Shown here piece by piece: positions 1-5,828 of a stretch of DNA of 6,685 bases. The notes under the pieces were generated by a model that saw only the letters and a list, made by a program, of their open reading frames with translations, did no database searches and was not told the DNA's origin. The translations under genes and the position numbers were made by a program. This DNA comes from Pseudomonadota bacterium (GTDB lineage: Bacteria > Pseudomonadota > Gammaproteobacteria > Steroidobacterales > Steroidobacteraceae), in contig JAEZCN010000036.1 in NCBI GenBank assembly GCA_023433515.1, positions 1 through 6,685 on the forward strand. Direction: 5' to 3'. Numbering within the stretch: the first letter of the stretch is position 1; every line of letters starts with the position of its first letter.

Positions 1-1457
1 TCGCGCGCGAGTTCGGAGGAACGCAGCTGGCCTTCGATGCCATTGCCGAGGTCGATGACCGCGGCGCGCGCGTCCACTTCCTTGACCGTTCCCTTGACGA
101 TGGTGCCCTTCGGATTCGTCGCGATCCACTCGCTGAACGGATCCTGCGCGAGCTGCTTGATGCCGAGCGAGATGCGCTCACGCTCCGGATCGATCGACAG
201 CACCATGGCCTCGAGCTGCTGGCCCTTCTGGTAGTTGCGCACGGCTTCTTCGCCGGGGACGTCCCACGAAAGATCCGACAGGTGCACGAGACCGTCGATG
301 TTGCCGGACAGACCGATGAACACGCCGAAGTCGGTGATCGACTTGATCTGGCCCGACACCTTGTCGCCACGGTTGTAGTTCTCGGCGAACTCCTTCCACG
401 GGTTCTGCTTGCACTGCTTCAGGCCGAGCGAAATGCGACGACGCTCTTCATCCACGTCGAGCACCATGACCTCGACTTCCTGGCCCGAATGCACGACCTT
501 GGCCGGGTTGACGTTCTTGTTGGTCCAGTCCATTTCGGAGACGTGGACCAGGCCTTCGACGCCGTCCTCGATCTCCACGAACGCGCCGTAATCGGCGATG
601 TTCGTGACCTTGCCGAAGACGCGCGTGTTCGGCGGGTAACGGCGGGCGATGTTCTCCCACGGATCCGCGCCGAGCTGCTTGAGGCCCAGCGAGACGCGCG
701 AACGCTCGCGGTCGAACTTGAGGATGCGGACGTCGATCTCGTCGCCGACCTTGACCACTTCCGACGGATGTTTGACGCGCTTCCACGCCATGTCGGTGAT
801 GTGCAGCAGGCCGTCGATGCCACCGAGATCCACGAACGCGCCGTAGTCGGTGAGGTTCTTGACCGTGCCCTTGAGCACGGTGCCTTCCTGCAGGTTGTCC
901 ATGAGCGCGCTGCGCTCGGCGGAGAATTCCTGCTCCACAACGGCGCGGCGGCTGACCACCACGTTGTTGCGCTTCTGGTCGAGCTTGATGACCTTGAACT
1001 CGAGGGACTTGCCTTCGAGGTAGGCGGTGTCTCGCACCGGACGGACATCGACCAGCGAACCGGGCAGGAACGCGCGGACGTTGTCGATCTCGACGGTGAA
1101 GCCACCCTTCACACGGCCCGTGATGGTGCCGGTGACGATTTCGGACTTGTTGAACGACTCTTCGAGACGGGTCCAGGTGCGCGCACGCTTGGCCTTCTCG
1201 CGGGAGAGGCGCGTCTCGCCGCTGCCGTCTTCCATCGCGTCGAGAGCGACTTCAACGCTGTCGCCAGCCTTGACCTCGAGCTCTCCACGTTCGTTCTTGA
1301 ATTGTTCCAGCGGGATGACCGCTTCGGACTTGAGGCCCACATTGACGACGACCATGTCACTGCCTACGTCGACGACGAGGCCGGTCAGGATCATTCCGGG
1401 GCGGATTCGCTGATTAGCGAGGCTCTGTTCAAAGAGCTCGGCAAAAGATTCAGTCAT
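1..1457 (-). CDS. rpsA: 30S ribosomal protein S1, 3'-truncated by the window edge
   Basis: RNA-binding protein of the small ribosomal subunit that helps recruit and unfold mRNAs, especially those with weak Shine-Dalgarno sites. The window encodes 485 complete codons; compared with E. coli S1 (557 residues, recalled) about 70 C-terminal residues lie beyond the left edge. Successive S1/OB-fold repeats begin near residues 21, 105, 192, 279, 366 and 453. The third carries NLTDYGAFVDLGG and HITDMAWKRVKHPSE, the fourth NIADYGAFVEIEDG and HVSEMDWTNKN, the fifth SITDFGVFIGL. The sixth is cut partway. Repeats 1 and 2 are the divergent ribosome-binding ones, as usual; repeat 2 includes VKGGFTVEI and RAFLPGSLVDVRPVRD. 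The ATG at 1457 gives the standard N-terminus MTESFAELFE. It is preceded by cmk and, by analogy, probably followed by ihfB outside the window. Confidence 0.98.
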   Translation of the reverse strand, partial: MTESFAELFEQSLANQRIRPGMILTGLVVDVGSDMVVVNVGLKSEAVIPLEQFKNERGELEVKAGDSVEVALDAMEDGSGETRLSREKAKRARTWTRLEESFNKSEIVTGTITGRVKGGFTVEIDNVRAFLPGSLVDVRPVRDTAYLEGKSLEFKVIKLDQKRNNVVVSRRAVVEQEFSAERSALMDNLQEGTVLKGTVKNLTDYGAFVDLGGIDGLLHITDMAWKRVKHPSEVVKVGDEIDVRILKFDRERSRVSLGLKQLGADPWENIARRYPPNTRVFGKVTNIADYGAFVEIEDGVEGLVHVSEMDWTNKNVNPAKVVHSGQEVEVMVLDVDEERRRISLGLKQCKQNPWKEFAENYNRGDKVSGQIKSITDFGVFIGLSGNIDGLVHLSDLSWDVPGEEAVRNYQKGQQLEAMVLSIDPERERISLGIKQLAQDPFSEWIATNPKGTIVKGTVKEVDARAAVIDLGNGIEGQLRSSELAR

Positions 1458-1542
1458 GTATGTACTCGATTGACGCTCGCGGGAATCCGTCCTCGCAAGG
1501 TTGAAGTGTTCGTTACACATCCTTGTGCAACGGCTATTTCGG
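1458..1542 (-). promoter_or_regulatory. cmk-rpsA intergenic leader with weak ribosome-binding site
   Basis: This 85-bp gap is the proximal untranslated leader of rpsA. Only a minimal GAG (1467-1465) lies 7 nt before the rpsA ATG; there is no canonical Shine-Dalgarno. A small stem GTGT-AACGA-ACAC is visible (1523-1511 on the minus strand), flanked by AAGG and CCTT that could extend it across an internal loop. E. coli rpsA is known to lack a strong Shine-Dalgarno, to use a structured leader and to be repressed by its own product. A similar arrangement here is inferred, not shown. I see no convincing -10/-35 pair in the gap; promoters could lie inside cmk. Confidence 0.4.
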
Positions 1543-2247
1543 TTACCGGTTCCTCTGTCGCCAAAGTCCGCGCTCGCGCCCGAGCGATAGGACTCGCTCG
1601 ACGACGGCGTCGATACTCAATCCGGTGGAGTCGAGTAGATGCGCGTCCGGCGCGGGCTTGAGGGGGGCGACCTGGCGGGTCGAATCCCGCAAGTCGCGCT
1701 CCGCGATCTCCCGCGAAAGGGCGGCAAGACTAGCAGCGGAGCCCTTGCCCATCAACTGCTTATGACGTCTTTGGGCCCTTTCTTCGGCGCTCGCGGTGAG
1801 AAAAACCTTCAAGGGGGCCTCGGGGAAGATGACCGTGCCCATATCGCGCCCGTCGGCCACCAGGCCGGGCGGTTTGGCGAAGGAGCGCTGCAGGTCGAAA
1901 AGGGCCGCGCGGACGGCCGGCCAGACGGCCACGCGGGAGGCCCCTGCCCCGGCTTCCTCGGTCCGGATCCTGCGGGTGACGTCCTGGCCGTCGAGCAGGA
2001 CCTGCTCCTCGCCACTCGAGGACCCGAATTCGACCTTCATGTGGCGCGCCACCGAAACGTGGCCTTCCACGTCGTCCGGATCGACTCCCTTGATGGTCCC
2101 GCCGAGCGCGACCAGCCGGTACAACGCGCCGCTGTCGAGCAGGTGCCAGCCCACTCGCGCGGCGACGATGCGGCTGATGGTGCCCTTACCAGAGCTGGAC
2201 GGTCCGTCGATCGTGACGACGGGGGCGGAAATCGATGCAGGGCTCAT
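1543..2247 (-). CDS. cmk: Cytidylate kinase
   Basis: Phosphorylates CMP and dCMP to the diphosphates using ATP, in the pyrimidine salvage and recycling pathway in the cytosol. The protein has 234 residues, close to the E. coli length of about 227. The P-loop GPSSSGKGT is at 15-23. LLDSGALYR (36-44) forms the start of the CMP site, ADGRDMGTVIFP (131-142) is the signature for CMP recognition, and ERDLRDSTR (183-191) covers the lid/adenine region. The ATG at 2247 lies 6 bp after the hisC stop. Upstream there is only a weak GAAG 4 nt away, so initiation probably relies on coupling with hisC. In relatives aroA usually precedes cmk; here hisC does. The TAA stop is at 1545-1543, 85 bp before rpsA, as in many proteobacteria where cmk and rpsA are neighbours. 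Confidence 0.97.
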   Translation of the reverse strand: MSPASISAPVVTIDGPSSSGKGTISRIVAARVGWHLLDSGALYRLVALGGTIKGVDPDDVEGHVSVARHMKVEFGSSSGEEQVLLDGQDVTRRIRTEEAGAGASRVAVWPAVRAALFDLQRSFAKPPGLVADGRDMGTVIFPEAPLKVFLTASAEERAQRRHKQLMGKGSAASLAALSREIAERDLRDSTRQVAPLKPAPDAHLLDSTGLSIDAVVERVLSLGRERGLWRQRNR

Positions 2248-2253
2248 TGAGCT

Positions 2254-3387
2254 TCAGGCTATCAAGATCCTTTGCCAGGCCGACAGGAATCTGTCGTTCT
2301 GCTCCACCGTTCCGAGGGTCAGGCGCAGGTGCTCGCGCAGACCGTAGTTCACCACGGGGCGCACGATGATCCCGGCGCGCAGCAATGCATCGAAACGGCG
2401 CAAGGCATCCGGACCGGCATGCAGCAGCAGGAAGTTGCCCGCCGTCGGGATCGTCGGTGTGCCCATGGCGCGCAGCGCGTCGGCGACGCGCTTGCGCTCG
2501 GCGACGGCCACCTTCACCGCGGCGTTCACGTGCGCTTCGTCCTCGAGGGCGGCGGTCGCTCCGGCGAGCGCCACCGAAGACACGTTGAATGCCTGGCGCA
2601 CGCGATTGAGCATGTCGGCGACCGAGGGATGGCTCACCGCGTAGCCGACCCGTAATCCCGCCAGTCCATACGCCTTGGAGAAGGTCCGCACCACGACGAG
2701 ATTCGGGAATTCCGCTAGCCACGAAATGCCGTTCTGGATGTCGAGCCCGCCGGCGTATTCGTAATACGCCTCGTCGAGCACGACGAGCGCGTGCGAGGGC
2801 ACCTCGCTCACGAAGCGGCGCAGTTCGGCGGCCGGCACGTAGGTGCCCGTCGGGTTGTTCGGATTCGCGACGAATACGAGGCGAGTTTCGGCGGTGATCG
2901 CGCGCTTCATCGCGGCGAGATCGTGTCCGAGCGGCATGCCGGAGTCGGCCCCGAGCGCGGGCGTCACGATGCCGGTCGCGCCCGTCGCCTGCACCGAGAT
3001 CGGATAGACCGCGAACGCGTATTGCGAATACACGGCGGCGAGACCGGGCTCGAGGAACGCCTCGGCCAGCAGCACCAGCACGTCGTTGGAGCCGTTGCCG
3101 AGCGTGATCTGCTCGACCGCGACGCCTAACTTCCGCGCGAGCGCGTGTTTGAGCTGGTGGCCGCTGCCGTCGGGATACAGCCAGGCGTCGGCGAGCGTGG
3201 CGTGCATGGCGGCCAGCGCGAACGGACTCGGCCCGAACGGGTTTTCGTTCGAGGCGAGCTTGACGATGTCCTTGATGCCGAGCTCGCGCTCGAGCTCTTC
3301 GATGGGTTTGCCGGGGACGTAGGGCGCGAGCGTGCGGACGCAGTCGACGGCCAGCAGGCCGGGATCGGTTGAAGTGGGACGACTCAC
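2254..3387 (-). CDS. hisC: Histidinol-phosphate / aromatic aminotransferase (class I/II fold)
   Basis: PLP-dependent transaminase that converts imidazole acetol phosphate to histidinol phosphate with glutamate. Copies linked to pheA in Pseudomonas are known to accept aromatic substrates too, so a role in phenylalanine/tyrosine transamination is plausible. I set the start at GTG 3387, giving 377 residues. The frame stays open upstream to 3630, but that stretch lies inside pheA, and the next Met (residue 61) is within the conserved domain. Landmarks are KLASNENPFGPS (43-54), YPDGSG (71-76), GNGSNDV (97-103), ANPNNPTGT (174-182), DEAYYEY (205-211) and the PLP lysine Lys238 in RTFSKAYGLAGLRVGY. 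C-terminal NYGLREHLRLTLGT contains the substrate-phosphate/carboxylate arginine. The start overlaps the pheA stop as GTGA (4 bp) without a clear Shine-Dalgarno, which points to translational coupling. Exact substrate preference cannot be read from sequence. Confidence 0.93.
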   Translation of the reverse strand: MSRPTSTDPGLLAVDCVRTLAPYVPGKPIEELERELGIKDIVKLASNENPFGPSPFALAAMHATLADAWLYPDGSGHQLKHALARKLGVAVEQITLGNGSNDVLVLLAEAFLEPGLAAVYSQYAFAVYPISVQATGATGIVTPALGADSGMPLGHDLAAMKRAITAETRLVFVANPNNPTGTYVPAAELRRFVSEVPSHALVVLDEAYYEYAGGLDIQNGISWLAEFPNLVVVRTFSKAYGLAGLRVGYAVSHPSVADMLNRVRQAFNVSSVALAGATAALEDEAHVNAAVKVAVAERKRVADALRAMGTPTIPTAGNFLLLHAGPDALRRFDALLRAGIIVRPVVNYGLREHLRLTLGTVEQNDRFLSAWQRILIA

Positions 3388-4532
3388 GAAACCGCGCGTG
3401 GATAGGACCCGAGCACGCGGAACAGCGACGAGCGCTTCTTCAGATCCTCGAGCGCCTTCGCGACATGTGGCTCGTCGGCGTGGCCGTCGATGTCCAGGAA
3501 GAACACGTAGTCCCACTTCTTCCGGTGCGACGGTCGCGACTCGATGCGCGTCATGCTGATCTTGTGCTTCGCGAGCGGCTCGAGCAGCCGGAACAACGCG
3601 CCCGGCGAATCCGTATGCAACGCCGAGCACAGGATGGTGGTGCGATCCTCGCCGCTGGGCCGGAACACCTTGCGGCCCACGACGAAGAAGCGCGTCGTGT
3701 TGTCGTCGCGATCCTCGATCTCGGTCGCGAGTAGTTTGAGTCCGTAGACGTCGGCCGCGGTTTCACCGGCGATCGCGGCGGTGCCCTCCTCGTCGCGCGC
3801 GCGGCGCGCGCCTTCGGCGTTGCTGGTCACGGCCACGCGCGGCACGTCGGGCAGGTGTTCGTCCAGCCAGCCGCGGCACTGCGCGAGCGACTGGGGATGG
3901 CTGCAGATGCGCTCGACGCGCTTGAGCGTATTCATGCGCCCCATCAGGAACTGGTGGATGCGCAGCTCGACTTCGCCGCAGATGCGAAGTGGCGATCCGA
4001 TCAGCGAATCGAGCGTGTGGTTGACCGAGCCTTCGGTGGAGTTCTCGACCGGCACGACGCCGAAATCCGCGTGGCCGGCCTCGACCTCGTGGAACACCTC
4101 GTCCACCGACGTGAGCGCGAGCGCACGCACCGAATGACCGAAGTGCTTGAGCGCCGCGGTCTGCGAGAACGTGCCCTCGGGACCGAGGAATCCCACCTTG
4201 AGCGGCTCTTCCTGCGCGAGGCAGGCGGACATGATCTCGCGGAACAGCCGCAGGATTTCCTCGGTGCGCAGCGGACCCTTGTTCCGGTCGCGCGCCATGC
4301 GCAGGACCTGGGCTTCGCGCTCGGGACGATAGAAGTCGACCGTGTGGCCGTCCGAATGTTTGGAGACGCCGACCTGGCGCGCGAGGCGCGCGCGGTCGTT
4401 CAGCAGCGCGTGGATCTTCGCGTCGACGGCATCGATCTGCGAGCGCAGGCGCGCGAGATCCGGCGGCGCCGAGGCCGCCGGATTCTGTGCCGGTTCACGG
4501 ACTTTTGCGGGTTTCTTGCTGGCCTTGGGCAT
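3384..4532 (-). CDS. pheA: Bifunctional chorismate mutase / prephenate dehydratase (P-protein)
   Basis: Converts chorismate to prephenate and then to phenylpyruvate in phenylalanine synthesis. The protein has 382 residues in three parts. An AroQ-type chorismate mutase covers about 25-107, with family landmarks Arg30, Arg47, Lys58, FYRPERE (67-73) and LFREIMSACLA. The prephenate dehydratase spans about 111-290: GFLGPEGTFSQ (114-124), VVPVENSTEG (159-168), SHPQSLAQC (211-219), and the catalytic Thr-Arg-Phe at 280-282. The ACT domain covers about 298-378, with GALF (311-314) and ESRP (331-334), where phenylalanine binds for feedback inhibition in homologues. Layout and motifs match the Pseudomonas type better than the enteric one. 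Residues 1-24 form a Lys/Ala/Pro-rich, probably disordered extension. The next in-frame Met is residue 79, inside the mutase, so the ATG at 4532 is the sensible start. The TGA stop overlaps the hisC GTG. Confidence 0.97.
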   Translation of the reverse strand: MPKASKKPAKVREPAQNPAASAPPDLARLRSQIDAVDAKIHALLNDRARLARQVGVSKHSDGHTVDFYRPEREAQVLRMARDRNKGPLRTEEILRLFREIMSACLAQEEPLKVGFLGPEGTFSQTAALKHFGHSVRALALTSVDEVFHEVEAGHADFGVVPVENSTEGSVNHTLDSLIGSPLRICGEVELRIHQFLMGRMNTLKRVERICSHPQSLAQCRGWLDEHLPDVPRVAVTSNAEGARRARDEEGTAAIAGETAADVYGLKLLATEIEDRDDNTTRFFVVGRKVFRPSGEDRTTILCSALHTDSPGALFRLLEPLAKHKISMTRIESRPSHRKKWDYVFFLDIDGHADEPHVAKALEDLKKRSSLFRVLGSYPRAVS

Positions 4533-4539
4533 GCACCCG

Positions 4540-5709
4540 TTATATCACCCGCGCGGCCAGGACGCCTGTGATCGCGCGCAACTTGTCGAGCACCGACGCG
4601 TCGACCGAGCCGTCGGTATCGATGAGCGTGTACGCGTATTCGCCGCGGGACTTGTTCAACAGCTCGGCGATGTTGAGAGAGGCGCCGGCGAGGATGGTCG
4701 AGATCTGGCCGACCATGTTAGGCACGTTGCTGTTGGCGATACCGATGCGGGTGGTCTTCGGCGCGCGCGGCAGCACGACTTCGGGGAAGTTCACGCTGTT
4801 GCGGATGTTGCCGTTCTCGAGATAGTCCTTGACGGTATCCGCGACCATGACCGCGCAGTTGTCCTCGGCCTCGTTGGTCGAGGCGCCGAGGTGCGGCAGC
4901 GTCACGATCCTCGGATGGTCCTTGGTCGCGTTGGTCGGGAAATCGCAGACGTAACCCTGCAGGCGGCCATCGTCGAGGGCGGCCACGACCGCCTTCTCGT
5001 CCACGATCGGGGCGCGCGCGAAGTTCAGGATCACGCCGTTCTTGCGCATGAGCTTGAGGCGCGCCTCGCTCACCAGGCCGCGGGTGTCGGGCGTCAGCGG
5101 CACGTGCACGGAGATGACGTCCGAGCGCACGAACAGGTCGTCGAGCGACAGCGCCTGCTCGACGTTCGAGGACAGCTGCCAGGCGCGCTGCACCGTGATC
5201 TGCGGGTCGTAGCCCAGAACCTTCATGCCGAGGCCGAGCGCGGAGTTGGCGACTTCGACGCCGATCGCGCCGAGGCCGATGACGCCGAGCGTGCGTCCGG
5301 GAAGTTCGAAGCCGACGAAGTTCTTCTTGCCCTTCTCGACCGCGACGTCGATCGCGTGATCGTCACCGCTCTGCGCCTTCGCGAACGACCAGGCCTGCGT
5401 GATGTTGCGCGCGGCGAGCAACATGCCGGCGAGCACGAGTTCCTTCACGGCGTTCGCGTTCGCGCCGGGCGCGTTGAACACCGGGATGCCGCGCTTGCTG
5501 AGCGCCTCGACCGGGATGTTGTTGGTGCCCGCGCCGGCGCGGCCCACGGCGCGCAGGCTGTCGGGCAGCGCCAGTTTGTGCATGTCGGCCGAGCGAACCA
5601 GGATCGCGTCGGGGTTGCCGATCTCCGAGGCCACCTCGAAGCGCTCGCGCGGCAGGCGCTCGAGGCCCTTGATCGAGATGTTGTTCAGGGTCTGGATCTT
5701 GAAACGCAT
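4540..5709 (-). CDS. serA: D-3-phosphoglycerate dehydrogenase, short ACT-containing type
   Basis: NAD-dependent oxidation of 3-phosphoglycerate to 3-phosphohydroxypyruvate, the first step of serine synthesis; its product is the substrate of the upstream SerC. The protein is 389 residues. The N-terminal substrate domain includes RAGAGTNNIP (57-66) and NAPGANANAVKEL (79-91). The Rossmann motif GLGAIG is at 145-150, with Asp168 placed to bind the NAD ribose. HVPLTPDT follows at 202-209, the catalytic Arg232 lies in NFARAP, and His273 lies in LPHLGAST. A C-terminal ACT domain covers about 320-389 (ANSNVPNMVGQIS, then LLNKSRGEYAYTLID), and in this family that domain commonly senses serine. The usual ARGG after the catalytic Arg reads ARAP, and the segment that normally supplies the catalytic Glu reads DFPTNATKD, with no Glu. 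A related 2-hydroxyacid dehydrogenase activity cannot be excluded, but overall similarity and linkage to serC favour SerA. The start is fixed by an AGGAG 7 nt upstream. Confidence 0.92.
   Translation of the reverse strand: MRFKIQTLNNISIKGLERLPRERFEVASEIGNPDAILVRSADMHKLALPDSLRAVGRAGAGTNNIPVEALSKRGIPVFNAPGANANAVKELVLAGMLLAARNITQAWSFAKAQSGDDHAIDVAVEKGKKNFVGFELPGRTLGVIGLGAIGVEVANSALGLGMKVLGYDPQITVQRAWQLSSNVEQALSLDDLFVRSDVISVHVPLTPDTRGLVSEARLKLMRKNGVILNFARAPIVDEKAVVAALDDGRLQGYVCDFPTNATKDHPRIVTLPHLGASTNEAEDNCAVMVADTVKDYLENGNIRNSVNFPEVVLPRAPKTTRIGIANSNVPNMVGQISTILAGASLNIAELLNKSRGEYAYTLIDTDGSVDASVLDKLRAITGVLAARVI
4544..4549 (-). promoter_or_regulatory. Probable Shine-Dalgarno of pheA inside the serA 3' end
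   Basis: GGTGAT, read on the minus strand, can pair with the 3' end of 16S rRNA and ends 11 nt before the pheA ATG. It overlaps the last codons of serA (Val-Ile-stop), and the serA-pheA gap is only 7 bp, so translational coupling is likely. The spacing is longer than optimal, so the assignment is tentative. Confidence 0.45.
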
Positions 5710-5716
5710 TTGACTA

Positions 5717-5721
5717 CTCCT
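5717..5721 (-). promoter_or_regulatory. Shine-Dalgarno site of serA
   Basis: On the minus strand AGGAG sits 7 nt before the ATG at 5709. It is the only canonical ribosome-binding site in the window and fixes the serA start. The downstream genes pheA, hisC and cmk have tighter junctions and weaker sites, which suggests serA has independent translation initiation while the others are coupled. Confidence 0.85.
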
Positions 5722-5730
5722 GCGCGGACG

Positions 5731-5779
5731 TTATTGCCCGACGCGTCAGGATCGATGGCCTTATTGCCAACGATCGTTG
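5731..5779. promoter_or_regulatory. Palindrome and direct-repeat cluster upstream of serA (possible operator)
   Basis: CAACGATCGTTG at 5768-5779 is a perfect 12-bp palindrome. The octamer TTATTGCC occurs at 5731-5738 and again at 5761-5768, start to start exactly 30 bp. Each copy runs into a palindrome: GACGCGTC (5740-5747) after the first and the 12-mer after the second. The cluster lies 22-70 bp upstream of the serA ATG. Read on the minus strand, TTGGCA (5770-5765) resembles a -35 box, but I see no convincing -10 at the right distance. A regulator-binding site controlling serA is possible; nothing in the sequence names the regulator. The symmetry is seen directly, and the function is inferred. 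Confidence 0.35.
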
Positions 5780-5784
5780 AAGCA

Positions 5785-5826
5785 GGACTGTCCCCGTTTG
5801 CTAGGAAACGGGGAATGTCCCCATTT
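5785..5826. repeat. REP-like palindromic element between serC and serA
   Basis: A 9-bp perfect stem pairs 5791-5799 with 5806-5814 (arm TCCCCGTTT, loop GCTAGG). The second arm can instead pair with 5818-5822, as GGGGA-ATG-TCCCC (5810-5822), so two hairpins compete for it. The outer left edge is itself a small palindrome, GGAC-T-GTCC (5785-5793). TGTCCCCGTTT at 5789-5799 recurs as TGTCCCCATTT at 5816-5826, a 27-bp offset. From memory, this GGGGACA/TCCCCGTTT motif resembles dispersed REP-type palindromes of many proteobacteria, some linked to RAYT (REP-associated tyrosine) transposases; that link is inference. It starts three bases after the serC stop. No T-run follows the stem in the direction of transcription, so it does not look like a classical rho-independent terminator. 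It could stabilise the 3' end of serC mRNA or dampen read-through into serA. Confidence 0.65.
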
Positions 5827-5828
5827 CT

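Noticed and set aside
1..1457. Internal similarity between segments of rpsA as a DNA repeat
   Set aside because: The resemblance is at protein level and comes from the six S1/OB-fold repeats of the ribosomal protein, not a recent duplication.
282..1661. 459-codon open frame on the plus strand opposite rpsA and the end of cmk
   Set aside because: It is antisense to an unmistakable ribosomal protein S1 gene. Its His/Asp/Val/Leu-rich composition is the expected complement of GC-rich coding sequence, and it crosses a gene boundary without any recognisable domain or ribosome-binding site.
3388..3630. 81-codon upstream extension of the hisC frame
   Set aside because: It lies entirely inside the conserved ACT-domain region of pheA, its translation is Arg/Ala-rich with no similarity to aminotransferases, and GTG 3387 gives the normal family length.
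5765..5770. TTGGCA as the -35 box of a serA promoter
   Set aside because: It matches five of six consensus positions, but the bases 16-18 nt downstream are GC-rich and nothing resembles TATAAT, so a complete sigma-70 promoter is not supported.
5791..5814. Hairpin as a rho-independent terminator for serC
   Set aside because: The stem is strong and GC-rich, but no T-run follows it in the direction of transcription; the next bases are CAGTCC. A repeat element or mRNA stabiliser fits better.
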